From contig DIWR01000011.1 in NCBI GenBank assembly GCA_002428495.1, positions 24,435 to 88,434 on the forward strand: a stretch of 64,000 nucleotides of DNA, written 5' to 3'. Made by a program: the position numbers and the translations under genes. Of this stretch, positions 25,005-35,200 are shown one piece after another. The DNA is from Synergistaceae bacterium UBA6101. GTDB lineage: Bacteria; Synergistota; Synergistia; Synergistales; Synergistaceae. The notes beneath the pieces were generated by a model. It saw nothing but the letters and a program-made list of their open reading frames with translations. It made no database searches and was not told where the DNA came from. The first letter of the stretch is position 1. Every line of letters begins with the position of its first letter.

Positions 25005-25772
25005 TTATTCTTCCGGCTCCGCTATGAAATAGATCCCGGAGACATATATGATCACATCGTCAACACCGACCGGCAGCGCTACATCGTTTAGAGTGTCAGG
25101 GATCTCCTTAAATGTGACCGGAGCACTTGCCATGTCAGCAGTTTTAGTCCACAGTTCTATCACAGCTCCATTGACCAGTCCGGACATAATGTTCTTGATC
25201 TTGTCCCCAGTGCCGCCCTCTTTGCCATATGCAGCAACAGGATGGATCCCCTCTGCAGCATCTGCAAGACCACTAATAGAGGCGGTCCCATCCGGCGCTG
25301 TTGTAACTTCAGTTATATGGATCGTAGCCTGGATAAACGCCAGCTTCGATCCGAACTTAATAATCTGACCGGCATTATTCTCACCGTAGACAAATTCACC
25401 GGCAGCAGTTGATCCTGCCAGCGCCGGCGTCCAGGAAGATACCGCGATCCCCTCTCCCGCTGCCGCCAGGATGGCAGCTGCCCACCCCGTAAGCCCGCCT
25501 GTCTCGTCGGCCTTGACTATTGCGCTCGCCTTGCCCGTGGCCGACGGCGTACCGATAGATCCGCCGACCTTCGCCAGATCCGCATATTTATGTATCCCGT
25601 CGCCAACAAAAAACTCACACTCACCGGCGTTGACCCTGCCGACAGTGCAGCAGAGCGCCCCTTTCGGCGGGATCTGATCATAGGTATCCCATTCCGTATG
25701 CAAATATGTCGGCACCCCAGCGATCTCATAGTGCTCAGGACGAAGTGAATGAACATTATCCGGGAACTGCAT
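25005..25772 (-). CDS. Phage tail/appendage protein of unknown function
   Basis: A 255-aa protein. The N-terminal part has CEFFVGDGIHKYADL, the 'GDG' attachment-domain pattern also seen at the start of many tail fibres, and similar in kind to LYLGDG in the neighbouring tailspike. The rest is Gly/Ala/Thr-rich beta-type sequence (SGLADAAEGIHPVAAYGKEGG). It is likely a second appendage or fibre accessory. It lies directly after the tailspike terminator. Confidence 0.5.
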   Translation of the reverse strand: MQFPDNVHSLRPEHYEIAGVPTYLHTEWDTYDQIPPKGALCCTVGRVNAGECEFFVGDGIHKYADLAKVGGSIGTPSATGKASAIVKADETGGLTGWAAAILAAAGEGIAVSSWTPALAGSTAAGEFVYGENNAGQIIKFGSKLAFIQATIHITEVTTAPDGTASISGLADAAEGIHPVAAYGKEGGTGDKIKNIMSGLVNGAVIELWTKTADMASAPVTFKEIPDTLNDVALPVGVDDVIIYVSGIYFIAEPEE

Positions 25773-25805
25773 AGCATCTCCTCCTTTTGTTTTGTGTTGT
25801 TATAA

Positions 25806-25847
25806 AAGCAAGAAGGATATGGGGTAATCCTCATATCCTTCTTGCTT
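25806..25847 (-). terminator. Terminator after the tailspike gene
   Basis: A perfect 16-bp stem (25806-25821 with 25832-25847) with a 10-nt loop. It lies just past the 675-aa gene and upstream of the next. Confidence 0.8.
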
Positions 25848-25862
25848 GTTATTATGCGTTTA

Positions 25863-27890
25863 TTATGAAGTTTGTATTACTCCAAAATACTTCCAAGATC
25901 CAGGTGCGCCCGCAGTGGTACAAACCCACCCTAGATATAATGCTGATGTTGTGAAATCATTCCATACAACATCACCTCTATACCATGCGCCTGTTGTTGG
26001 AGCTGCAGAACCATATGTTTCGACAGTAGGTATTGACCCAATATTATACGTATTTTTAGGTTTAACACAGTAAGGCCCAATACCACTCATAAGTGATTTA
26101 TTTACTCTGTTACCATAAATAAAAGCTCTGCTACCTGTATTGGGGATGGATATTGAATAATTGCCGCCCAAAATAGTATTATTAGAAATTTCTCCTGTAA
26201 ATTCCGCCGCGCCTGAAAAATAGATGGCCACTCCAGCAGTAAATGTAGTTTTTAAAATATTATTTTTGATATATATTTCCGAAAAATTATTTAGTATTTG
26301 AAGCAAAGACCCACTACCAAATATAAGGTTATTGGCTATTAATATATTGCTGTTAGTAATATCTGTTGCCGCTATTATGTAAATAGGACTTGATGTTGTA
26401 GGTGTATAAAAACTGTTATTGCAAATTTGTGCATTTTGAAGACCATTTTGAATAAAAAGTCCAGAGCTTGATGCACCTAAATTTTTGATAGTATTACCAT
26501 TAAATGTAAATTCACTTAAATAATCAGACATCAAAATACTCCCACCATCACTGTCTTGGAAAACGTTATTTGCAATCATTACATTTTGTGCAGCGGTAGC
26601 AAAAGATCCTGAATGTTCCGAAATAAAACAACAATAATTTCCTGATTTATATAAATTTTTAAATGTATTCCCAGAAATTATAATATTTTCACAAGGTGTC
26701 TCAATATAATCCAGCATAATGTGTGAAATGCCGCCATCAAAAACATTGCCAGTTACAGTTACATTTCTGTTGCCCATTATTTTAACTCGTGTTTCAAACT
26801 GAGTAGCATAAGTACCACTTTTCTGACCCATGAAAATATTGCCGACTACTACGTGATTATCGCCATGTGTGTCTGGTTCTACTGGGTTTTTCCCTATATA
26901 TAAATGGTGACGATATACAGAAGCATCAAAATAGTTATTGATTGTTTTAGTGTTATAGCTGCCTTGATAGACAATACCATATCCCCCTGCACCTAAACCA
27001 GGCACAAATAACATATTATAAAAACTGCATGATTCAACGGTCATATTGTAATTGTTATGTTGATAAATAATTCCCATGTTATAACCATCAAAATAGCAGT
27101 GCTGAAATGTAATGTCATGTGATGCTGCCCCACATGATATTGCAACCCCCGCTTGACTCTCACCAACACAACTACCAAACAATCTAACACCATTGAAAAT
27201 TATATTTTTACAACCTGTAGAAATTACTATGCCAGATATGTCAGGTTGTGTATCAATAATAGAACTATTTATATCTGCGGTTAAATCAATATCAGACGAA
27301 TTTATTATAATTGTAGCAGTTTTGGTATAATTAGACGTTAAATGTATGCGTCCCCCATTAGCTATAAAATTTATTGCTTTTTGAAGTGCATTAGTATCAT
27401 CAGTTTCCCCATTGCCAATTGCGCCAAACCACTCAGGGAATACAACAGTAGTTAAAGGAACTCCTGTTATAGTTCCTTCTCCGCTGAATATCTGCCATAG
27501 CCCTGCCTCAATACTGCCATTGATTGTGAGAGTCTTTGTGTCAGCAACTTTAAGGATCGCACCTTTGTCAAACTTCAGACAAATGTTTTCAGGGACAGTC
27601 ATGTCATAGAGAACTTCATGCGTCCCCCTTGGGATGCGGATAGTTGCTTCATTGCCATTAAAGTAAGCTATCCACCATGCAAGAGAGAGTTTCTTAGTTG
27701 CATCAGACTGGTCGGGCCATACGGCCAAGGTGCTGTCCGCGTTGACCACAAATCCTCCAGCTTTGTTGCCGTCTCCCAGATAGAGCTTCTGCTCATCTGT
27801 AGTCATTATCTGTTCGCCCTGTGCTGGGGTCACTGAAAGACGAGAGGCTTCGTTGCCCCTCATAAGTTTTACTCTTTTAAGTGCAGTCAT
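25863..27890 (-). CDS. Tailspike with right-handed beta-helix (pectate-lyase-like)
   Basis: A 675-aa protein. The N-terminal module (LSVTPAQGEQIMTTDEQKLY ... LGDG) attaches to the virion. The middle has the phage tailspike hallmark FPEWFGAIGNGETDDTNALQ, then long runs of NNxF/INSS beta-helix rungs. The end has the short head-binding-like repeat GTAGAPGSWKYFG. Such spikes bind and often cleave surface polysaccharide. The central segment (about 26,100-27,450) is visibly more AT-rich than the flanking genes, consistent with domain exchange by transfer. Confidence 0.82.
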   Translation of the reverse strand: MTALKRVKLMRGNEASRLSVTPAQGEQIMTTDEQKLYLGDGNKAGGFVVNADSTLAVWPDQSDATKKLSLAWWIAYFNGNEATIRIPRGTHEVLYDMTVPENICLKFDKGAILKVADTKTLTINGSIEAGLWQIFSGEGTITGVPLTTVVFPEWFGAIGNGETDDTNALQKAINFIANGGRIHLTSNYTKTATIIINSSDIDLTADINSSIIDTQPDISGIVISTGCKNIIFNGVRLFGSCVGESQAGVAISCGAASHDITFQHCYFDGYNMGIIYQHNNYNMTVESCSFYNMLFVPGLGAGGYGIVYQGSYNTKTINNYFDASVYRHHLYIGKNPVEPDTHGDNHVVVGNIFMGQKSGTYATQFETRVKIMGNRNVTVTGNVFDGGISHIMLDYIETPCENIIISGNTFKNLYKSGNYCCFISEHSGSFATAAQNVMIANNVFQDSDGGSILMSDYLSEFTFNGNTIKNLGASSSGLFIQNGLQNAQICNNSFYTPTTSSPIYIIAATDITNSNILIANNLIFGSGSLLQILNNFSEIYIKNNILKTTFTAGVAIYFSGAAEFTGEISNNTILGGNYSISIPNTGSRAFIYGNRVNKSLMSGIGPYCVKPKNTYNIGSIPTVETYGSAAPTTGAWYRGDVVWNDFTTSALYLGWVCTTAGAPGSWKYFGVIQTS

Positions 27891-27905
27891 TGTTATTCCT
27901 CCTGT

Positions 27906-28244
27906 CTATATGATCCAATTGAAATCGTTCTCTTCGCCTGCATAAAACCTGTAGCAGAAGAAGTGTATTATTGCTATTACAGCAGCTTGCCATAGGAATG
28001 GCAGGAGTATCATTGCAATAAGTATTTCGCATTGGAATCCTGCAAGCGCTATGGTTATCTGCTGCTCCCTGTCCGCCTGTATCGGCATGTTCCAGATACC
28101 TCTTGGGATTGGGATACCAAAAAGACTACCTTTTTTAAATCTGAACTTGATGGAATAGCCATAATATTTAGCAACTATCCAGTGACCAAGTTCATGGGAG
28201 ATGGCACAGATGATGACTGCAAAAATGAACCTTAATAGCAACAT
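27906..28244 (-). CDS. Small integral membrane zincin, M50/site-2-protease-like
   Basis: A 112-aa, strongly hydrophobic protein. The first helix carries SHELGHWIVAKYYGY (His17, Glu18, His21), the HExxH zinc motif as placed in M50 intramembrane proteases. Two further helices follow, including ALAGFQCEILIAMILLPF. The distal NPDG-type motif of true S2P enzymes is not visible, so it may be a minimal or non-catalytic relative. It sits between tail fibre and tailspike and its start abuts the fibre stop, so it is expressed with late genes. Confidence 0.55.
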   Translation of the reverse strand: MLLLRFIFAVIICAISHELGHWIVAKYYGYSIKFRFKKGSLFGIPIPRGIWNMPIQADREQQITIALAGFQCEILIAMILLPFLWQAAVIAIIHFFCYRFYAGEENDFNWII

Positions 28245-29113
28245 CAGAATGTCCCCCCGTCTCCAAAAAAATCACTGGGATTGATATCGCCGAATCCCAG
28301 ACCGTCTATCCACGCATTTTCTACATCCATTGACACAAAGGTTGTTATGCAGGCCCACTGAGCTGAGCTTTCCGGGACAGGAAGTCCTGTTACACCTTCT
28401 CCAAGACAGCGATAAGTATGACCGTCCGGACGTGCGACAAGATCCGGGAAGCTGTATGTCATGCCGGAGTTCCATGCTGTTACCTGCGCCGCTGCAAGGG
28501 TAAGATCTTTGGCTTCTATGGCGTCTTCTTTAGCTGTATTTGCGGAGGAAGCTGCCGCCAGGGCAATGTCCTTATACTCATTCGTCTGGGCCCGTGCAGC
28601 GACCGTCAGGTCCCGTGCATGCAGCGTCTCGGCATGTGCGGCCAGGATCTCCGGATACCTCTTGTATGTCTCGATGACCTGTTCCGTGAGCTCGTCCGGG
28701 GAATAACTGTCGTCGATCGGCGCACATACGGCCCTGTTTGCAGTTTCGGCCAGCTGCTGGATCATCATGCACATGAGGTCAAACTCATTTTCAAGCCTCT
28801 CCGCATGAAAAGCTCCCTGATTTTCCAGGTCCAGCTGCTGCAGATAAGGTACCTTGCGCAGCAGGATTATAAATTCTCCCTCTTCCAGGACCGGCAGCTC
28901 TGCAGCCGGATTATCCTCCTCGACAGGATATGTCACAGTCCTGTTTCCGGTATCGATTAAGAATCCTGCCGTTATCTCCTCCGGGAAGCGATCCGGCCCC
29001 GACAGGAATACGTGCAGGTGTTCCGAGTCTTCCAGCTTGAACGAGTAAGGCCATATCCTGTTGACGCCGTTGCCCTGGTAAATATGTTTGTTTATTGCGC
29101 TAGAGACAGTCAT
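28244..29113 (-). CDS. Tail fibre with T7-gp17-like N-terminus
   Basis: A 289-aa protein. The N-terminal 150 residues (YQGNGVNRIWPYSFKLED ... LRKVPYLQQLDLENQGAF ... ERLENEFDLMCMMIQQLAE) are the conserved T7 tail-fibre attachment domain. An Ala-rich coiled-coil stalk (RDLTVAARAQTNEYKDIALA) follows, then a short tip. It is much shorter than T7 gp17, so it is probably an adaptor on which the neighbouring spike is mounted. Confidence 0.85.
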   Translation of the reverse strand: MTVSSAINKHIYQGNGVNRIWPYSFKLEDSEHLHVFLSGPDRFPEEITAGFLIDTGNRTVTYPVEEDNPAAELPVLEEGEFIILLRKVPYLQQLDLENQGAFHAERLENEFDLMCMMIQQLAETANRAVCAPIDDSYSPDELTEQVIETYKRYPEILAAHAETLHARDLTVAARAQTNEYKDIALAAASSANTAKEDAIEAKDLTLAAAQVTAWNSGMTYSFPDLVARPDGHTYRCLGEGVTGLPVPESSAQWACITTFVSMDVENAWIDGLGFGDINPSDFFGDGGTF

Positions 29114-29221
29114 GCTCTTCCTCCTTTCACGTCAAAGGGGACACCCGGATATCCGGATGCCCCCCGCTGTAATTGTTTCCGGTGCTATTTCTTTGGTCTG
29201 AATCCCCCTCCCAGGATCCGC

Positions 29222-32200
29222 TTAAGGGATGACATTTCTTTTTTTCTTTCCTGTTTCTCTCATTAAACCTGTCAGGTCTGAAAGTTTTCCTGTTCTTGCA
29301 AACCTTAACGTCCTCTTTACTGCTGTCACGGGCAACCCGCCGTAAGCCATCGAATAGCCTGTGTACACTCCAAGGATGGCGTCTTCATAATCACCTTCGG
29401 ATAACCCTTTGCCAGCTCGGTAAATCTCTCCGGCGATCGTATCAAGGGGTGTCGCTCCTCCCTGAAATTTTGTCGATGCCGCAATAAACCCTGCCCCGAT
29501 GAAAGGGATATTTCCGAGTGATTTTTCAACCACGATATCTTTTACAAACTCTTCACCGGTCGTAGGAACTCTCCCCTTTTCTATCCAGGACATAAAGAGC
29601 GCGGCCAAGAGCAGTCCCATTAGCGTTGCAAATCCGTGGTGCACCCTTCCTTTTTTTATGTCTCCGTACAGGTCATGAGCCATTACGCCAAATATCTTGT
29701 TGGCCTGATTGGTAAACTGCAAAGCCAGATTCATAAATTCATTCCCGGTCTTCATATAACGGGGCAGTTCCTTCGGGTGGACTGCATTCTGAGTGTTAAG
29801 CGTAACTAACTGTGCCCTGTAGGCTGCATCCTCCTGAGACTTGCCATCTGCCAGTTCCTTCTTGTAGACAGCGTTCCATCCTATCACACGGGTCACCATG
29901 TCCGTCCATTCCATAAGCTTGAACCCGCTCTCCGCGAACTTCTTCAGCTTCAACTGTCTTTCGCTTTGCGTCTCGCTCTTTTTCAGCATTTCAAGGAACA
30001 TGTTTATCTGCTGCTCCTTTACCTGCGGATCCATAGCCCAGACCTTTTCCATGGTCTCTTGCGGCGCTGCAACAAATTCCGCCATAGAGCTCAGAATGTT
30101 GTTGATCCCCGCATCCGGAAGATAATAGGCAAGAGCTGTCGGCTGCTTCGCGATGCTGGAAATATTGTTCCAAAGGTAAGCTATTCCAAGATTCGCACGC
30201 AATGCCCTGAAGGACTTGTCCAAAAGCTTGTAGGACTTATAAAAATCGGGATTGCCCAGAATGTTGACATAATCCAGGAGAAATTCTGATGCTTCCGTTC
30301 CGTAGATGTCTATAATCGCCTCCTTCATTCCCACTATCGGGACAGTCCCCGAATAATCGGTCTTCTCGCCTATCACGGAATGCATCTGGCGAACCAGTTT
30401 GCCGTAGGCAGTAAGATGTTCATGCTCCATCATTGAACGGCTCCAGACTTTCATAATGCCAATTGAAATAGGCTCCTGATATGCCATCGGAATGATCTTT
30501 CTTGAATAGCTCGATCCTCTGTCGGCGTATAACTTTCTAAGCCCGAACTGACGTGCTGTGTCTTTTAATATGCCCTTTATCCCTTCATCAATGATTTCGC
30601 CGCCTGCATCTGTCCACTGGGCCCTGTACATTCTTGTGTACCATGGCTCGTTGGTTACGCTTATGTTGTAAACATCTTGCATTACGTCCTGGTAACGTCT
30701 GAATTCGTCCGATGTTTCCTTGCACACTGCCGCGGCAAAATTTTTCTCCGTGTCAGTCAGTGACGCGAAAATGCTCTTCGCCATGCTGTCTGATATATGG
30801 TTCCCATATTTCAGTGCATCTTTTGTGAACCTGTTGTGCCAGCCGGCATAAATGAAGAGGCAGTCATCGAGACTAAAGACAACTTCATTCCCGTCGGCTC
30901 CGGTAAAATTCAGCCTTACTTCCCGTAAAGTGTCTTCAGTTATCCCATGGGCCGCCATGATATTCTCCAGGTTTTTGAGCCGCCTGTTCTTGTTGTTTAA
31001 GAATGAATTTTCGGCATTGTCGGCGCCACGCTTAAAGAGTGTGTGCCATACCCCTTTAAAATCCGCGTGCCCGTCCATATGATCCAATACGCGAGATGGA
31101 TTGAGAGTGTTTATAAGTGCCTTGGTAATTTTGCCCACCTGCATGCCACGTTTAGTGCGGCCCGGTAAAATTACCCCGTCCGGACGATTACCGATCGCTT
31201 CACTCCCTACCTTTTCGCTCATCGCCTCAATAAGCGGGTCTTTCCACCTGACCTTAAGTTCCTCCTCCTGTTCGCTCTTCCACTGTGCATAGTCTGCCTC
31301 ACCGCGTTTCTTTATTTCACTCACGCGCTTTTCTAGTTCTTCCAGGTCCTCAAGGGTCATTTCACAAAGCATGGTCTTGCTGAGCTCTGCAAGATCCTGA
31401 TCCAGATTCAGAGTATCAAGACTAAAATCGCTCCCTAATCCTGCCATCTTTTTGGCCTGTTCCTCTTCACTCATCGCAAGGTAATCGTTGAGCTCGGCAA
31501 GTTCGGCATCCCTTACCGCCAGCAGTTTTGTATTAAACTTACTGAGATTATCGCCTGGAACCTGAAAATATCCGCCTCGGTCAAGGTTGTATCCTTCCAG
31601 GATGTCAACTATCTCCTGTTTAGCGTCACAGCGGAGGTTCCCGCCCGAAGAATGATTTATGCGCCACAAAAGGCTTTGCACCTTTCCGCGGATCTCGGCC
31701 CGTTCGCGCAGCTCGTCTTCAAAGCTTTTCTGCTTCTGACGCATGAACATGGCCGCGCTTTTCGACCCTGCTTTGAAGGATTCTCGCTGAATAACTTTCA
31801 TAAGGCTGAGGTTTCGCTTGGTCTGGGCCCGTTCGGCTACAAGATCCCTTATTTTTGTATTTTCGGGTAGAAGCTCAATCCTGGAAATCTCCCTCTCCTG
31901 TCTTGCCGCATATTTTGTGAACTCCTTCCAGTTAAGTACGTCTTCCACCGGTGCATATACACCTCTGTCAGATCTTATCTCATCCGCTATTTTAGGAAGT
32001 GCTATCTTCTCTATAAAAGCAAGTTCGTTTTGTGCCTGCCCTTTGAGATACGAATAAGTTTCCGTATCGATTTTATATTTGTTTGACTGAGCTCTGCTCA
32101 GATCTTTGTCATACGATTCCATAAGGTCCTGCAGCAGTGCGGCCCTTTTACTGAAATATTCCGATGCCCTCTCTGACCCCATTCGGTGTACAAGCCATGA

Positions 32201-35200
32201 ATATGAGTCTATGTTCACGTAGACCAACGGATAAAACTTTTCAAACTCAAACTGGACAGGTCTCTTAAGTATCCGGTTTGCAATGTCTTCTATACTTATA
32301 CCCATTCGTGCAGCAATTTCAGATACGGCAGGAGCGCCTGTCCTGAACAAATGCTGCGCCGCGATATATATATCGCGCGCCTTTTCGGGGCCGAAGATTT
32401 CCTTTATTCCTTCAAGTTCTCTTACTCCAAGATTTGTCTGTCTCTTACCAGCCTTGTTCAGCCTTTTTGCCTCTTTTATCCCGTCATAAAGCAATCCGCC
32501 GTTTGCTAGGATGTCGCGGGAAAAATCCGAAAAAGCTTCTACTTCGGCTTTAAATCTTTCTTCCCCTTCGGAAACCTGGGACTGCTCCCTGTCCGGATTG
32601 AGAAAAGGGTCGGAAAGCGCAGCTTCATCACCCTCAAGGGCCCTGTCCATTAGTATCTCTTCAGCGGTCGCTCCCTCGGTGTCAGAAGAAGAAAGGGAAC
32701 GTATATCTTCTGTGTTCTGAGGGATATCCCCTGTCTGTGCTGTATTTGATCCCTGTCCGGACTGCTCAAATATTTCGATATCTCCGGTTTCTCTCATCAC
32801 AACAGCTTCTCCGGCCTCGTCCATTCCAAAAAGGTGATCAAACATGGAACGTACTTCCGGAGTCATGTTTACATTAAAATCTTCCGCTCCTCTGTATATC
32901 TCCCGCAGCCATAGGGAAAACTGCCTGAACAGGCGTGCAAGTCCGGGAGACGGAGCTTTGCCCTCCCAGAAATACATCTCCATTCCCCTGGCAAACATCT
33001 CATGAGCACGTATATACTCTTCGTCTGTAGCGTTTTCCCAGGACTTGACTCCGCTCCAGTCAAGGAATGTCTGCCAGTCGTTCAGATCCTGAGCTGAAGC
33101 TTTTCCCGTGGAGATAAAATCCGAAAAATCCTTAAGGAAAATATGCCCGCTTTCGTGGAGGAATGTGCTCCTGTTATGGCTCTGAAAAAGCTGTATCAGC
33201 GAAGATCCATTATTAAAGGTCACAGCGCCGCGCTTAGTCTGATAATACGTCTCTGCTTTCTTGTCCTGGAATCTCTGAGACAGCGGGACTATGTTTCCCT
33301 GATCATCACGGACCACGGCATCAAACAGCTTCCTGTTGTTCTCGGTATTCTTGTATGCATAATTGCTGCCGTCGTCATACCCCCATTCATTGATATCGTT
33401 GGCATCCCAGTAAAGCTCAGAAACCTTAGCCTTGATCTTCTGGATCTTGTACTTGCCGTTGAAAACCCTATCTCCGTGCTTTTCTGTGTATGCCTTAGAT
33501 GGAGAGACCCAGTCGGCATTTCTTGGACTGCCCTCTTCTGTTACTTTATTTACTGCACGGTAAACCCATATTTCCGGCTCTTTTTTTCTTTTACCATGGT
33601 TAAATTTTCTGGTCTCTTCAAGCGCACTTTTAATTATCCGAAGAGATTCCGGCGAATATTCTTCATTCATATTTATGTAATGTTTAGGATGGTCAAAATA
33701 ATCAGTCGGCGCGAGCTCCCCGTCATTCTCAGCCAGTCTGACAATATTTTGACTATATCCGTCAGGGTCGTTATAAGGTGCCACGTGAGTGCTCCTGTAT
33801 CCGTTTTCTTGGGTATAACCATTTAAGGCAGCATAAGCAGTAACTATCTTCTGCGCCTCTTCCATGTTGTTTCTCTCTATAGCAGCATCATATCTTGCCT
33901 CAAGATCAGCCGCGACATCCGTGTCCGGTTCGGCGATTTCCTCCATGCTTTGATTTACAGGCTGGTAATACGTAGGATTTTCGCGCCTCAGCTTGACAAG
34001 GTCCTTCTCTGTAGGTAAACTGTCTTTAATGAGAGGTTTCCCTTGGAGGTCCACGGGCAGAAATTGTAGCCCGGTTTGCCCTGCCCAACGGGAGGCCTTT
34101 TTTTTGTTCACATACAGCATCCTTTGTTTATCGGTCTGTTCTTTGAACCAGTCATCCCTGGGGACTGTCTTCCCGTTTTTAATATCATCTTTCCCGTATA
34201 CGCTTGAAACTTTATTGAACTCAAACCCATGCTCGTATCTGTTAAACCATAACGATGCTATTACGCTTGAACCTGAGCTGTCTTTAATGTCCAACATAAA
34301 TACAACGCTTTCGCCCGGGGTTCCTTCGTTTGAACTGAAAACTGCTATTGGATCAGCCATAGCCCTAGGTATATTTTTCAAAACCTTTGCGTTGATATTA
34401 GGATGATCTTTTATTATTAAGGGCAGTTTACTCTCGTTTATATATACTCCAAGTTTTTTCCCGGTAACATCCGCATAATCCCCGCCGACAAGAGAAAACA
34501 CCAAAGGAGAGTCCATTATCTTAGCAAGACTGCGACTGTATCGGGAGCTGGGAACAGACAATATGTCGTCTACTGTTCTGCCCCACTCTGCTATTGTCTC
34601 TTTCATGTTTTTTTTCTGGAAACTGTTTTGATTCAGGGCGCCTGCTTCCGCATCCACATCAGGACCGGCGATCTCCTCCACTGTAAGCTTCCTGTTTTGC
34701 CACCATTCCATTGGCGTGATGCCTTGCTGTTTTGCCGCAGCGCTCGCACGTGCCGCCCATATCCCCGCAAACATCGTCTTTGTAGCTTCGTCATATGAAG
34801 TGTTTGTCAGCTGCTCCCTTACTCCACTCATGATGCCGCTGACATCCTTTAGCCTCTGCTGGAACTCCCGCGCTTTTCGTTCAGTTTCTACTCTGGCTGC
34901 TGCTTCTCTGAAAGTTCCGCGTGCCATCCCTGCTCCGAACACTGCTCCTACTATTGCTCCCGGGATCCCCTGCTCAAATGCTATTTCCGAAAGATCAATG
35001 TTCGCCCATTCCGTTCCCTTCCCAAAATGCTCTGAAACTACACCCTGAAAAGTCTCCTGAGTCCCCTCTGAAGCTGCTCCTGCTAACCCTTTGGCAAAAC
35101 GGTAAAGCACGTTCTGCATTCTGGGAGAGGCCGTTGCAAGTTTGGGGATCCATCCTGTAAGAATAGTGTCATCGCCAAAGAACGCCAGCTTGTCAGAAAG

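Noticed and set aside
25005..29113. Diversity-generating retroelement, as in BPP-1
   Set aside because: No reverse transcriptase and no template/variable repeat pair near the fibre and spike genes.
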